From assembly GCA_011773575.1 (NCBI GenBank), contig WVXJ01000205.1:1-20963 (forward strand): 20,963 bases of DNA, in the 5' to 3' direction. Below the pieces are notes generated by a model. It had not been told where the DNA came from. It saw only the letters and a list, made by a program, of their open reading frames with translations, and did not search any database. Every line of letters begins with the position of its first letter. Position 1 is the first letter of the stretch. Position numbers and translations under genes: made by a program. Source of the DNA: Armatimonadota bacterium. GTDB lineage: Bacteria > Armatimonadota > Hebobacteria > Hebobacterales > WVXJ01. Positions 6,386-14,403 of this stretch are shown here, one piece after another.

Positions 6386-7035
6386 CGGACACATCTCCTG
6401 CTTATGGGCTGTGGACCTTGGTGGTGATCAATGCCGCCGTGTTCATCATCTTTGCATTCAGTTTCACGCGGCCGCGCACTCGGCATGACTGGCGAGCGCT
6501 TGGCGGATTCTCCGCCTTCGTGGTGGCGTTGTTCACGGAGATGTACGGCTTCCCCCTTACCATCTACCTGCTGTCGGGATGGCTCCAGCGCCGGTACCCA
6601 GGGCTCGATATCTTCTCCCACGGATCGGGGCACCTCTGGGAGACGCTGTTGGGGTCGAAGGGCGACCCGCACATGAATCCGCTCCACTGGATCAGCAACC
6701 TGTTGATCTTCGGCGGGTTCATCCTGCTGTCCGCCGCCTGGAGCGTGCTCTACCAGGCGATCCGCGCCGGCCGCCTCGCCACGACCGGCCCTTACGCATA
6801 CCTGCGGCATCCCCAGTACCTGGCCTTCATTCTGATCATGGTGGGGTTCCTCTTTCAGTGGCCCACGCTCCTGACATTGGCGATGTTTCCGATCTTGGTG
6901 GTGGTATACGTGAGGCTGGCGCGGAGCGAGGAGCGCGAGGTGCGCGCGAAGTTCGGGCCGGAGTATGACCGGTACGCGGCGATCACTCCATCCTTTATCC
7001 CGCGATGGCACCGGGAGAGGCAAACGGAGGTGTGA
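6382..7035 (+). CDS. Isoprenylcysteine carboxyl methyltransferase (ICMT)/PEMT-family membrane protein
   Basis: 217 residues with a GTG start preceded by GGGAGGG. Several transmembrane helices lead to the family's cofactor region: TGPYAYLRHPQYLAF with the conserved Arg-His-Pro around residues 140-146, then EEREVRAKFGPEYDRY near the C-terminus. In ICMT and bacterial phospholipid methyltransferases this region binds S-adenosylmethionine. The substrate in bacteria is usually unknown: a lipid, isoprenoid or small thiol. Such genes occur repeatedly next to copper P-type ATPases. Here the copA ATG lies 2 bp past this stop. Function in copper handling is inferred only from linkage. Confidence 0.85.
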   Translation: MTDTSPAYGLWTLVVINAAVFIIFAFSFTRPRTRHDWRALGGFSAFVVALFTEMYGFPLTIYLLSGWLQRRYPGLDIFSHGSGHLWETLLGSKGDPHMNPLHWISNLLIFGGFILLSAAWSVLYQAIRAGRLATTGPYAYLRHPQYLAFILIMVGFLFQWPTLLTLAMFPILVVVYVRLARSEEREVRAKFGPEYDRYAAITPSFIPRWHRERQTEV

Positions 7036-7037
7036 GG

Positions 7038-9731
7038 ATGCCTGAAACCGAAGCGACGGCAGTACTAACCGATCCGGTCTGCGGGATGGAAGTAGATGCC
7101 GGGCAAGCGAGACGCCTTTCTTATGATGGGAGAGAGGTCTTCTTCTGCTCCGAGCAATGTGAGGCGAAGTTCAGGGCCGACCCCTCTCGCTACCTGAAGG
7201 CGAAGCCGACGAGACCCCCCAAGCATCCTCTCTCCGCCACCAGCGGGGTGCGCCCCGACCAGAAGGGAGTGCAGCGCATCCAACTGTCCATCGTCGGCAT
7301 GCATTGCCCGAAGTGTCCCCCAGCCATCGAGAAGGCGCTCCTGGAGACTCCGGGGATCGCCTCCGCTCGGGTGAACCCGGGCACCGAGCGGGCGACGATA
7401 GACTACGATCCGGCCCAGATAGACCTTGCTGGCATCGCGGCGGTCATCAAGCGCGGCGGTTTCTCGATGGGAGTGGCGACTGAACGCATCGGCCTGAAGA
7501 ACCTGTTCTGCGACTCGTGCGTGCAGGTCTCGGAGAAGGCGCTCAAGCGCACGCCGGGAGTTCTCGACGCGCGCGTCAATCCGACGGCGGCGGAGGTAAC
7601 GGTTGATTATGTTCCCAGCGAAACCAGCCTTGACGCTATCCGTGCCGCGATCAAGTCCGCGGGCTATGATCCCGCGGAGACGGGGACTGACGAGCCGGTT
7701 GACCGGGAGCAGAAGCAGCGGGAACAAGAGTACCGAAGCCTGATGCTCAAGTTCTGGGTGAGCCTGGCGATCAGCGTTCCCGTCATTCTCTTCTCCTATC
7801 CCCCGCTCTTCGGGCTGACTGGATTGGTGCCTCCGGGGAGCTCTGTTCAGCGGCTGGTCTGGGCCGGAATGGGCGTGCTGACGCTCCCCATTTTGCTGTG
7901 GGCCGGCAGCCAATTCTTCGTGGGCGCCTGGGGCGCGCTACGCAATCACTCAGCAAACATGCAGACCCTCATCGCCATGGGTATCAGTGCGGCCTGGCTT
8001 TACTCGACCGTGGTGGTGCTCGCGCCGTCGGTGTTTCCGGCCGGGACCGCGGCTGACGTGTTCTATGACGTGACAGCGGTGGTGACCGCTCTCGTCTTGC
8101 TCGGGCTGGCGCTCGAGCTGCGGGCGAAGACTCGTACCAACGAAGCCTTGCGCAAACTCATCGGCCTGCAAGCGAAAACGGCCCGGGTGATTCGTGACGG
8201 GCAGGAGGTCGAGATCCCTGTGGAGGAGGTGCTGGTCGATGAAGTCATCGTGGTGCGACCCGGGGAGAAGATACCCGTGGACGGGGAGGTGACGGAAGGC
8301 TCCTCAGCCGTGGACGAGTCAATGGTGACCGGGGAATCCATCCCGGTCGAGAAGCACCCGGGCGACGAAGTCATCGGAGCCACGATCAACGGCACCGGCC
8401 TGCTGCGATTCCGGGCCACCAAGGTGGGCAAGGACACGATGCTCAGCCAGATCATCCGCATGGTGCGAGAGGCCCAGTCGTCAAAGGCGCCCATCCAGCG
8501 CGTGGTGGACTCGGTGGCGGCCTACTTCGTGCCCGCGGTATTGATTCTTGCGATCCTCGGCTTCATGATCTGGTTCACTTGGGGGCCGCCGCCGGCAGTG
8601 GTCTATGCTCTCATCGTCTTCGTTACTGTGCTGATCATTGCTTGCCCCTGCGCGCTCGGGTTGGCCACTCCGACCTCCTTAATAGTCGGTGTAGGCAAGG
8701 GGGCCGAGAACGGCATCCTGATCAAGAACGGGCAGGCGCTCGAGACCGCCCAGAAGCTGGATGCAATCGTGCTCGACAAGACGGGAACGATAACGGTCGG
8801 CAAGCCGTCTTTAACCGACGTGATAGCATCGGGTGAGTTCTCGGAGGAGGAAGTGCTTTCCTTCGCCGCATCGGTTGAGCAGGCCTCGGAGCATCCCCTC
8901 GCGACTGCGATCGTGGAGGGCGCGAGGGAGCGGAGTCTTTCGCTCAAGGAGCCTACCGATTTCAACGCCCTTCCCGGGCGGGGTGTAGAGGCGACAATCG
9001 CCGGTCACCAGGTGCTGCTGGGCAATCTCAAGCTCATGGAGGAAAGAGCCGTCCCCCTCGGCGATCTTTCCAAGCAGGCAGAGACCCTGGCGGAAGAGGG
9101 GAAGACCCCGATGTATGTTGCACTCGATGGTCAGCCGGCCGGAATCGTGGCGGTGGCCGATACCCTGAAGGAAGACTCGGTGGCGGCAATCCGCGGCCTC
9201 AAGAGTTTGGGGCTCGAGGTGGTGATGATCACCGGAGACAACCGTCACACCGCCGAGGCGATCGGCCGCAAGGTCGGCATTGACCGGGTGCTGGCCGAGG
9301 TCTTGCCCGAGGACAAGGCGCACCAGGTGCAAATGCTTCAACTGGAGGGGAAGATGGTGGTCATGGTCGGCGACGGTATCAACGACGCCCCTGCTCTCGC
9401 CCAAGCCGATATTGGGATGGCGATCGGGACCGGCACGGACGTGGCCATCGAGGCCTCCGACATCACGTTGGTGCGAGGCAGCCTGCGGAGCGTCGCCACC
9501 GCCATCGAGCTGAGCAAGGCGACGATGCGCAATATCCGCCAGAACCTTTTCGGGGCCTTCATCTACAACAGCCTGGGGCTGCCGATAGCGGCTGGAGTCC
9601 TATACCCGTTCTTCGGGATCCTGCTCTCTCCGATCATCGCCGCGGCGGCGATGGCCGCCAGTTCGGTGACAGTGGTGAGCAACGCCAATCGCCTTCGCGG
9701 CTGGCGGCCGCGGGCAACGGAAGGAGGCTAG
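7038..9731 (+). CDS. copA: CopA-type Cu(I)-exporting P1B ATPase with N-terminal YHS and two HMA domains
   Basis: 897 residues from the ATG at 7038 (GGAGGTGTGAGG upstream; an ATG at 7005 lies inside the previous gene). Order of domains: YHS (about 10-53, Cys15, Cys37, Cys41), HMA1 with GMHCPKC (Cys90, Cys93), HMA2 with FCDSC (Cys158, Cys161), membrane helices, actuator TGES, metal-site CPC (536-538), phosphorylation DKTGT (580-584), SEHPLA in the nucleotide domain, GDGINDAP hinge, and late helices with YN and MAASS. CPC plus YN and MxxSS identify the Cu(I)/Ag(I) group P1B-1. It pumps Cu(I) out of the cytoplasm using ATP. The HMA2 motif is degenerate (no Gly-Met before its Cys). Downstream cupredoxin and YHS genes follow within a few bases, so it is the core of the operon. 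Confidence 0.96.
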   Translation: MPETEATAVLTDPVCGMEVDAGQARRLSYDGREVFFCSEQCEAKFRADPSRYLKAKPTRPPKHPLSATSGVRPDQKGVQRIQLSIVGMHCPKCPPAIEKALLETPGIASARVNPGTERATIDYDPAQIDLAGIAAVIKRGGFSMGVATERIGLKNLFCDSCVQVSEKALKRTPGVLDARVNPTAAEVTVDYVPSETSLDAIRAAIKSAGYDPAETGTDEPVDREQKQREQEYRSLMLKFWVSLAISVPVILFSYPPLFGLTGLVPPGSSVQRLVWAGMGVLTLPILLWAGSQFFVGAWGALRNHSANMQTLIAMGISAAWLYSTVVVLAPSVFPAGTAADVFYDVTAVVTALVLLGLALELRAKTRTNEALRKLIGLQAKTARVIRDGQEVEIPVEEVLVDEVIVVRPGEKIPVDGEVTEGSSAVDESMVTGESIPVEKHPGDEVIGATINGTGLLRFRATKVGKDTMLSQIIRMVREAQSSKAPIQRVVDSVAAYFVPAVLILAILGFMIWFTWGPPPAVVYALIVFVTVLIIACPCALGLATPTSLIVGVGKGAENGILIKNGQALETAQKLDAIVLDKTGTITVGKPSLTDVIASGEFSEEEVLSFAASVEQASEHPLATAIVEGARERSLSLKEPTDFNALPGRGVEATIAGHQVLLGNLKLMEERAVPLGDLSKQAETLAEEGKTPMYVALDGQPAGIVAVADTLKEDSVAAIRGLKSLGLEVVMITGDNRHTAEAIGRKVGIDRVLAEVLPEDKAHQVQMLQLEGKMVVMVGDGINDAPALAQADIGMAIGTGTDVAIEASDITLVRGSLRSVATAIELSKATMRNIRQNLFGAFIYNSLGLPIAAGVLYPFFGILLSPIIAAAAMAASSVTVVSNANRLRGWRPRATEGG

Positions 9732-9733
9732 CG

Positions 9734-10117
9734 ATGGAGCCAATCGTGTCGAAGCTGATCGTGGACCTGCTGGGAGCGGCTGCAGTCGCTGGGATCGTCT
9801 GGTTCTTCTGGTTCTCCAAGCCAAAGGGAGTGGCGGCGGCGGCCGGCGCGAGCGGTTTGCAGGAAGCGCTGATTGTCGTGAAGGGCGGCTATCACCCTGA
9901 CGTCATCGTGGTTAAGGCAGGCAAGCCGGTCCGCCTCAACTTCCTGCGCCGGGAGACTTCGGCGTGCTCGGAGATGGTGCTGTTTCCCGACTTCGACAAG
10001 AGCGCAACCCTGCCCACCGACGAGACGGTTCCCATCGAGTTCACGCCAACGAAGCCGGGCGAATACGGATTCCAGTGCCAAATGGGCATGTTGCGCGGCA
10101 AACTGCTGGTCGAGTGA
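9734..10117 (+). CDS. Membrane-anchored cupredoxin-domain copper protein
   Basis: 127 residues; the ATG lies two bases after the copA stop and has GGAAGGAGG upstream. An N-terminal helix (residues 8-28) anchors a cupredoxin-like domain (about 44-127). Candidate ligands are His54 (GGYHPD), Cys78 (TSACSE), Cys115 and Met117/Met119 in FQCQMGMLRG. The usual Cys-x2-4-His-Met of blue copper proteins is modified: Gln stands where His is often found. The domain probably faces the periplasm and accepts or buffers copper exported by CopA. Its last 26 codons recur as a decayed copy at 10690-10773. Confidence 0.88.
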   Translation: MEPIVSKLIVDLLGAAAVAGIVWFFWFSKPKGVAAAAGASGLQEALIVVKGGYHPDVIVVKAGKPVRLNFLRRETSACSEMVLFPDFDKSATLPTDETVPIEFTPTKPGEYGFQCQMGMLRGKLLVE

Positions 10118-10144
10118 GCCTATGCATGGAAGGAGGTGAACGAG

Positions 10145-10324
10145 ATGCCGAATGACCCGATTGACCCGGTCTGCGGAATGCACGTGGAGGAGGAGAAAGC
10201 GGCCGCCCGAGTCGAGTACAAAGGGACGACCTACCACTTCTGCTCCGCCGGTTGCAAGGAGCGATTCGAGGAAAACCCCGAGAAGTTCCTCGTGCGTCTG
10301 GAAGAAGACATAGGCCACCGCTAG
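10145..10324 (+). CDS. Small free-standing YHS-domain protein (copy 1)
   Basis: 59 residues from the ATG at 10145, preceded by AAGGAGGT at ideal distance; the GTG at 10136 lies within that SD and is not a likely start. The whole protein is one YHS domain: DPVCGM near the N-terminus, YKGTTYHFCSAGCKERF with two more Cys, and the closing NPEKFL. YHS domains are found in copper, silver and mercury ATPases and as short TRASH-like metal-binding proteins. It matches the N-terminal YHS of the CopA in this operon and is a likely metal carrier or sensor that feeds the pump. Confidence 0.9.
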   Translation: MPNDPIDPVCGMHVEEEKAAARVEYKGTTYHFCSAGCKERFEENPEKFLVRLEEDIGHR

Positions 10325-10357
10325 AGCGCGACCGACAAAGGGAGCGAGAGGCACATC

Positions 10358-10795
10358 ATGAAATGCCCAAAGAACGGATGCGATGGCACCATATACCGGT
10401 TCCGGCCCAGCCACTTCGTGGCAGCGTGGTGCAGGGCGTTCACCGGCGTGACATTGGAGCTGACGGAGTCGCAATGGAAGCAGATCGGCCTGATGTGCGG
10501 CACCTGCGACTACATGGACTTCTACACCCAGGATCCCCAGAGCGTCCTGCGCCGGACTGAGGGCTACTTCGAACGCACCGAGCCGTCACCGGCAGGGGAA
10601 ACGAGATTGCTCCTCTGCCGGCCTCTTGCCAGAGGAGCTCGCTGGCTCGCCTGCGGTTCACCGGACTGCATGGGTGAACCAGTGAGTCTCAGAGTTTACT
10701 CCGACCAAGCCTGGAGAATACGAGTTTCAATGCCAGATGGGGATGCTGCGGGGCAAACCCCTGCTAGAGTAAGCCTCAAGACTATGAGGAGCTGA
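10358..10795 (+). CDS. Zinc-ribbon-like protein fused out of frame to a cupredoxin remnant
   Basis: A 145-codon frame. The first 70 or so residues look like a genuine small protein: CPKNGCDG and CGTCDY form two Cys pairs suited to zinc, enclosing a conserved-looking middle (WKQIGLMCGTCDYMDFYTQD). From about 10580 the frame reads through a hairpin-rich stretch and then through cupredoxin DNA in a different frame (10690-10773), so its C-terminal half is unlikely to be meaningful. The original stop has probably been lost by deletion. The ATG has only a weak A/G-rich ribosome site (GGGAGCGAG, 14 bases upstream). Function unknown. Confidence 0.6.
   Translation: MKCPKNGCDGTIYRFRPSHFVAAWCRAFTGVTLELTESQWKQIGLMCGTCDYMDFYTQDPQSVLRRTEGYFERTEPSPAGETRLLLCRPLARGARWLACGSPDCMGEPVSLRVYSDQAWRIRVSMPDGDAAGQTPARVSLKTMRS
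10610..10637 (+). repeat. Hairpin within the duplication junction
   Basis: CTCCTCTG (10610-10617) and CAGAGGAG (10630-10637) are complementary, extended by the G-C pair 10609/10638, around a 12-base loop. No T-run follows. It marks the non-conserved stretch between the zinc-ribbon part and the cupredoxin remnant and may be an old terminator of the first module. Confidence 0.4.
10690..10776 (+). pseudogene. 3' remnant of a second cupredoxin gene
   Basis: Read in the frame starting with GAG at 10690, the DNA encodes EFTPTKPGEYEFQCQMGMLR followed by GKPLLE and a stop. This is nearly identical to the C-terminus of the intact cupredoxin (residues 102-127). The N-terminal three quarters, including anchor and His ligand, are missing. 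A YHS gene follows it as one follows the intact copy, so the cupredoxin-YHS pair was duplicated and this copy was then truncated. Silent differences are frequent, so the duplication is not recent, or the copies came from different donors. Confidence 0.85.
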
Positions 10796-10801
10796 TTGAA
10801 G

Positions 10802-10996
10802 ATGGCGAACGACTCTGTTGATCCGGTCTGTGGCATGCAGGTTGAAGAGGACGACTGCGCAGCCAAGACAGAATACCAAGGCAAGACGTATTTCTTTTGC
10901 ACCTTAGACTGCAAGAAGCGCTTCGAGGACAATCCGGAGAAGTTTGTTGTCGCGGAGCAAAGGGGGGTAGACAGGGATGCCTCCGAGGCAAAATGA
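10802..10996 (+). CDS. Small free-standing YHS-domain protein (copy 2)
   Basis: 64 residues from the ATG at 10802, with GAGGAG and GAAG upstream; a TTG at 10796 would add two residues. It has the same plan as copy 1: VDPVCGMQVEEDD, YQGKTYFFCTLDCKKRF, NPEKFVV, giving three conserved Cys for a soft metal. It differs from copy 1 at many positions but keeps every Cys. A short polar tail (about 10 residues) is added. It is the last gene of the copper block; the exporter genes begin 72 bp downstream. Confidence 0.9.
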   Translation: MANDSVDPVCGMQVEEDDCAAKTEYQGKTYFFCTLDCKKRFEDNPEKFVVAEQRGVDRDASEAK

Positions 10997-11068
10997 GCGC
11001 TTCGCAGCGCGTCTATCCACGCATTGAGGTTGTACGCTAGTGACCAACTCGCTCGAGAGGTTAAGCAC

Positions 11069-12547
11069 ATGACAGAGACGTCCACGGAAACACCAGGAGG
11101 CGTAATTGTCCGACGGCGCCGTTGGGCGATTGTCGTCGCCTCTTCGCTATTGCTGGTGCTCAGCGTGTCTGTCTTCTTCTGGCTGAAGCCTCGGCCGACA
11201 ATGCCTGGGATCATTGAAGCAAATGGCGAAGTTGAGGGCGATGAATTGGTGATAAGTTCTCAGGTTGCTGGCAGGATCGTGGAAGTGCCTGTGTCCGACG
11301 GACGTCGGGTTGAGCACGGACAGATACTCGTTCGGCTGGACTCTGACGAAGCGCAGGCTCGTCTAGACCAAGCGACAGCTCACGTAGCGCACGCGGAGGC
11401 CCAACTGGTGGAAGCTCGAGCGGCAGCAGCCCGTCTGGCTCATCAGGAGGAGGAAGCCCACATCCTGCTGCGCCAATCCCGGGAGTGGACAGCGGGCGAT
11501 TTGCAGAGAGCGAAAGCAGGGGTAGACGTAGCCCGCGCTCAAGTGACCCGAGCCACTGCCGCCTTGACCCACCAGCGGAGCTATTACCGCGCCCAGTTGA
11601 GGTACGCACAAGCGGGACTCGAATTGGCCAAGGCAAAGCTGGCGGAGGCAGCCGCGGAGTCAGAACTTGCTCGTCGGAATCGCGAGAGATACGAAGAGCT
11701 GGTGAAGCGCGGCGCCGTGTCGCAACAGCAAGCAGACGTGGCACGGACGGCTCATGAGACCGCGCAAGCGATGCTGAGAGCCGCCGAGAAGGAAAGCGCC
11801 CGGGCGAACGCTGCCCTGGCCATGGCCCAAGCCGGCATCGAGGAGGTTCGACTTCGGGAGGCCGAGGTGAAGACGGAGCAGGGGCGACGGGCCGAGGCCG
11901 AATCCATACTGCAGCAGGCACGAGCCGGCTCGCTGACGCCAGTCGCCGAAGAGAGAAGTCTCGAGGCGATCCGAGAGCACATGCGCCAGGCCCGGGCCGC
12001 TGTGGCATCTGCCAGTGCGCGCGTCGTGGCCGCCGAGGCGACCCGCCAGGAGGCTGTCGCCCGGCTCGGCTATGCAGAGATACGCTCTCCCGGCCCTGGC
12101 ACAATAACCGAGGTCTTGGTAGAGTCGGGAGAGACGGTGGCAGCGGGTACCGCGCTTCTAACCATGATCGACCTCTCTCGGCTTCGTGTCACGGCCTATC
12201 TCCCACTCGTCGAGGCGCACAGAGTGAAGGTCGGTGATCTCGCCAGGATATACGTCGATTCTTTTCCGGGCCGCTTCTTCGAGGCCTCTGTCTCCCGGAT
12301 TGCCGAAGAGGCTGAGTTCACCCCTAGGCCGGTCCACATGAAGGATGAACGAGTGAGACTCGTCTATGCTGTTGAATTAGCCGTGCGTGATCCTGAGGGG
12401 GATCTGAAGCCGGGCATGCCGGCCGACGCGGAGATAAGATGGCAGAGCACAACACCATGGGAGCGCTGTGTGAAACCTGCGTTGTCGAGACCGACGGTCT
12501 CACCAAGCGCTACCGCCAGCTCACTGCCGTGGCGGGCCTCGATCTGA
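11069..12547 (+). CDS. HlyD/YbhG-type membrane fusion protein of an ABC exporter
   Basis: 492 residues from the ATG at 11069 (GAGAGG upstream); a TTG at 11024 is less likely. A basic N-terminus and one helix (about 15-37) anchor it in the inner membrane. Then come the first biotinyl-lipoyl half (IEANGEVEGDELVISSQVAGRI begins it), a very long Ala/Glu/Arg-rich coiled-coil hairpin (about residues 95-330), the second lipoyl half (GYAEIRSPGPGTITEVLVE region) and the beta-barrel, ending with LKPGMPADAEIRW. Such proteins bridge an inner-membrane pump to an outer-membrane channel; no channel gene is in the window. The last 36 codons overlap the start of the ABC ATPase gene in another frame and look unlike the family, so the natural stop was probably lost. 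Confidence 0.88.
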   Translation: MTETSTETPGGVIVRRRRWAIVVASSLLLVLSVSVFFWLKPRPTMPGIIEANGEVEGDELVISSQVAGRIVEVPVSDGRRVEHGQILVRLDSDEAQARLDQATAHVAHAEAQLVEARAAAARLAHQEEEAHILLRQSREWTAGDLQRAKAGVDVARAQVTRATAALTHQRSYYRAQLRYAQAGLELAKAKLAEAAAESELARRNRERYEELVKRGAVSQQQADVARTAHETAQAMLRAAEKESARANAALAMAQAGIEEVRLREAEVKTEQGRRAEAESILQQARAGSLTPVAEERSLEAIREHMRQARAAVASASARVVAAEATRQEAVARLGYAEIRSPGPGTITEVLVESGETVAAGTALLTMIDLSRLRVTAYLPLVEAHRVKVGDLARIYVDSFPGRFFEASVSRIAEEAEFTPRPVHMKDERVRLVYAVELAVRDPEGDLKPGMPADAEIRWQSTTPWERCVKPALSRPTVSPSATASSLPWRASI

Positions 12548-14403
12548 GAGTGAGGCCCGGAGAACTGTTTGGGCTCGTTGGCCCAGACGGCGCCGGCAAG
12601 ACCACAACCATCCAAATGCTGTGCGGCATCCTCGACCCAACGAACGGCTGGGCCAAGGTAGCTGGCTTCGACACCGTGCGCGAATCTGACCGCTTGGCCG
12701 AGCATATCGGCTACATGTCCCAAGACTTCAGCTTGTATGCCAGTCTCACAGTGAGCGAGAACCTGGAACTCTTCTCGAATCTATTCCGGGTGCGGGAGAA
12801 CGAACGAAGGGAACGTATTGAGCGTCTTCTCAAATTCAGCCGCCTCGGCCCTTTCCTGCACCGACGGGCCAGCCAGCTCTCAGGGGGCATGAAGAAGAAG
12901 CTTGCATTGTGTACGGTGCTCATCCACTCTCCGCAGATCCTGTTCCTGGACGAACCCACAACCGCGGTCGATCCGCTGTCTCGTCGGGAACTATGGCGGC
13001 TCTTGTATGACTTCATACGGGGCGGAGCGACAGTCTTCGTTTCCACACCTTACATGGATGAGGCCGAGCGCTGCGACCGCATTGCCCTTATGCACCAGGG
13101 CAGGTTAGTCGCCTGTGACAGCCCTAGCCAACTGCGCGCACAACTGGGACTCGAGGTGCTGGAAATACGTGCCAGCTCCCCGCAGTTCGCTATCTCGCTG
13201 CTCAAGCAGGACCCTCTGCTCCGCGGAGTAGAGTTATTCGGCGATCGCGTGCACGTTCTGGTCGAGAGCGCTACTGAACATCTCGACCGACTGCAGAAGA
13301 GCCTAACTGCAGAAGGAGTAACGGTTCACGAAATAGGTGTAGTAGAGCCCCGCTTGGAGGACGTCTTCATCTCTAAGACATCCGCACCAGAGGCAGCCCC
13401 CACTGCCGCGTACCGGCCGGCACGCCCTAAAGTCCAGGGAACACCTGAGGAACCCGGCGCGGCCGTCGTCGTCGACAGATTGACCAAGCGCTTCAACGGC
13501 TTCACCGCCGTGAACAGAATCAGTTTCCAAGTAAGGCCAGGCGAGATCTTCGCCTTCCTCGGCCCCAACGGCTCCGGCAAGACCACCACAATACGCATGC
13601 TGACCGGCCGACTTGCCCCGTCCGAGGGTCAGGCGAAGGTGCTGGGTTGCGATGTGACGCGGCAACCAGAGCTCATTAAGCCGCGTATCGGCTACATGTC
13701 ACAGCTCTTCTCTCTGTATAGTGACCTCACGGTGGGAGAGAACCTCGACTTCTTCGCGGCTGCCTACGGGCTCTCCGGTGCTACCGCGGCCAGCAGGAAA
13801 CGATGGGTCCTCGAGATGGCAGGCCTTGGCGGACGAGATAGCATGAAGACCTCTGAGCTATCGGCCGGCTGGAAGCAGCGGCTGGCGCTCGGCTGTGCAG
13901 TTATGCACGATCCGAAGATCGTGTTCCTCGATGAACCGACCTCCGGCGTAGATCCGGTTTCCCGCAGGCGTTTCTGGGATCTGATCTACTCCTTGTCGGC
14001 CGCCGGAATGACGGTGTTCGTGACTACGCACTACATGGACGAGGCTGAACACGCGCACCGGGTGGCTATCATGCACCAGGGCCGGCTCCTCGGACTGGCA
14101 TCTCCCCGGATGCTGAAGCGTCGGATGCGCGCTGGCGAAATGATCGAGATTCGATCCTCTCACCCAGTGGAAGTAGCGGAAGTGCTGGAGGGTGAGCCAT
14201 TTGTACTCCAGGTCTCGCTGTATGGTGCCACGGTGAGGGCCTTGGTGGACGACGCCGAGCGCGATCTGCCTCCCCTTCGGAAGCTGCTCGGTAGTAGAGG
14301 TCTCGAACCCGACACCATCCAACCTGCGTCCCTCTCACTCGAAGATATCTTCGTCGCCTTCGTGAGAATGCACGAGCAAAGGCAACAGGCGGTGCAACCG
14401 TGA
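12439..14403 (+). CDS. ABC transporter ATPase with two fused nucleotide-binding domains (YbhF-like)
   Basis: 654 residues; the ATG at 12439 follows GGAGATAAG. NBD1: Walker A GPDGAGKT (48-55), signature LSGGM (147-151), Walker B ILFLDEP. NBD2: Walker A GPNGSGKT (375-382), variant signature LSAGW, Walker B IVFLDEP. The switch His is present in NBD2 (TTHYMDE, His531) but replaced by Pro in NBD1 (STPYMDE, Pro204), so one ATP site is likely impaired, an asymmetry typical of this fused type. Each NBD is followed by a roughly 75-residue accessory domain. It powers the two permeases encoded next; its stop overlaps the GTG of the first permease by four bases. E. coli YbhFSR exports drugs and cations; the substrate here is unknown. 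Confidence 0.93.
   Translation: MAEHNTMGALCETCVVETDGLTKRYRQLTAVAGLDLRVRPGELFGLVGPDGAGKTTTIQMLCGILDPTNGWAKVAGFDTVRESDRLAEHIGYMSQDFSLYASLTVSENLELFSNLFRVRENERRERIERLLKFSRLGPFLHRRASQLSGGMKKKLALCTVLIHSPQILFLDEPTTAVDPLSRRELWRLLYDFIRGGATVFVSTPYMDEAERCDRIALMHQGRLVACDSPSQLRAQLGLEVLEIRASSPQFAISLLKQDPLLRGVELFGDRVHVLVESATEHLDRLQKSLTAEGVTVHEIGVVEPRLEDVFISKTSAPEAAPTAAYRPARPKVQGTPEEPGAAVVVDRLTKRFNGFTAVNRISFQVRPGEIFAFLGPNGSGKTTTIRMLTGRLAPSEGQAKVLGCDVTRQPELIKPRIGYMSQLFSLYSDLTVGENLDFFAAAYGLSGATAASRKRWVLEMAGLGGRDSMKTSELSAGWKQRLALGCAVMHDPKIVFLDEPTSGVDPVSRRRFWDLIYSLSAAGMTVFVTTHYMDEAEHAHRVAIMHQGRLLGLASPRMLKRRMRAGEMIEIRSSHPVEVAEVLEGEPFVLQVSLYGATVRALVDDAERDLPPLRKLLGSRGLEPDTIQPASLSLEDIFVAFVRMHEQRQQAVQP

Noticed and set aside
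7065..7913. Minus-strand 282-codon frame opposite copA
   Set aside because: Lies entirely against the YHS and HMA domains of CopA, whose motifs are unmistakable; Arg/Gly/His-rich shadow.
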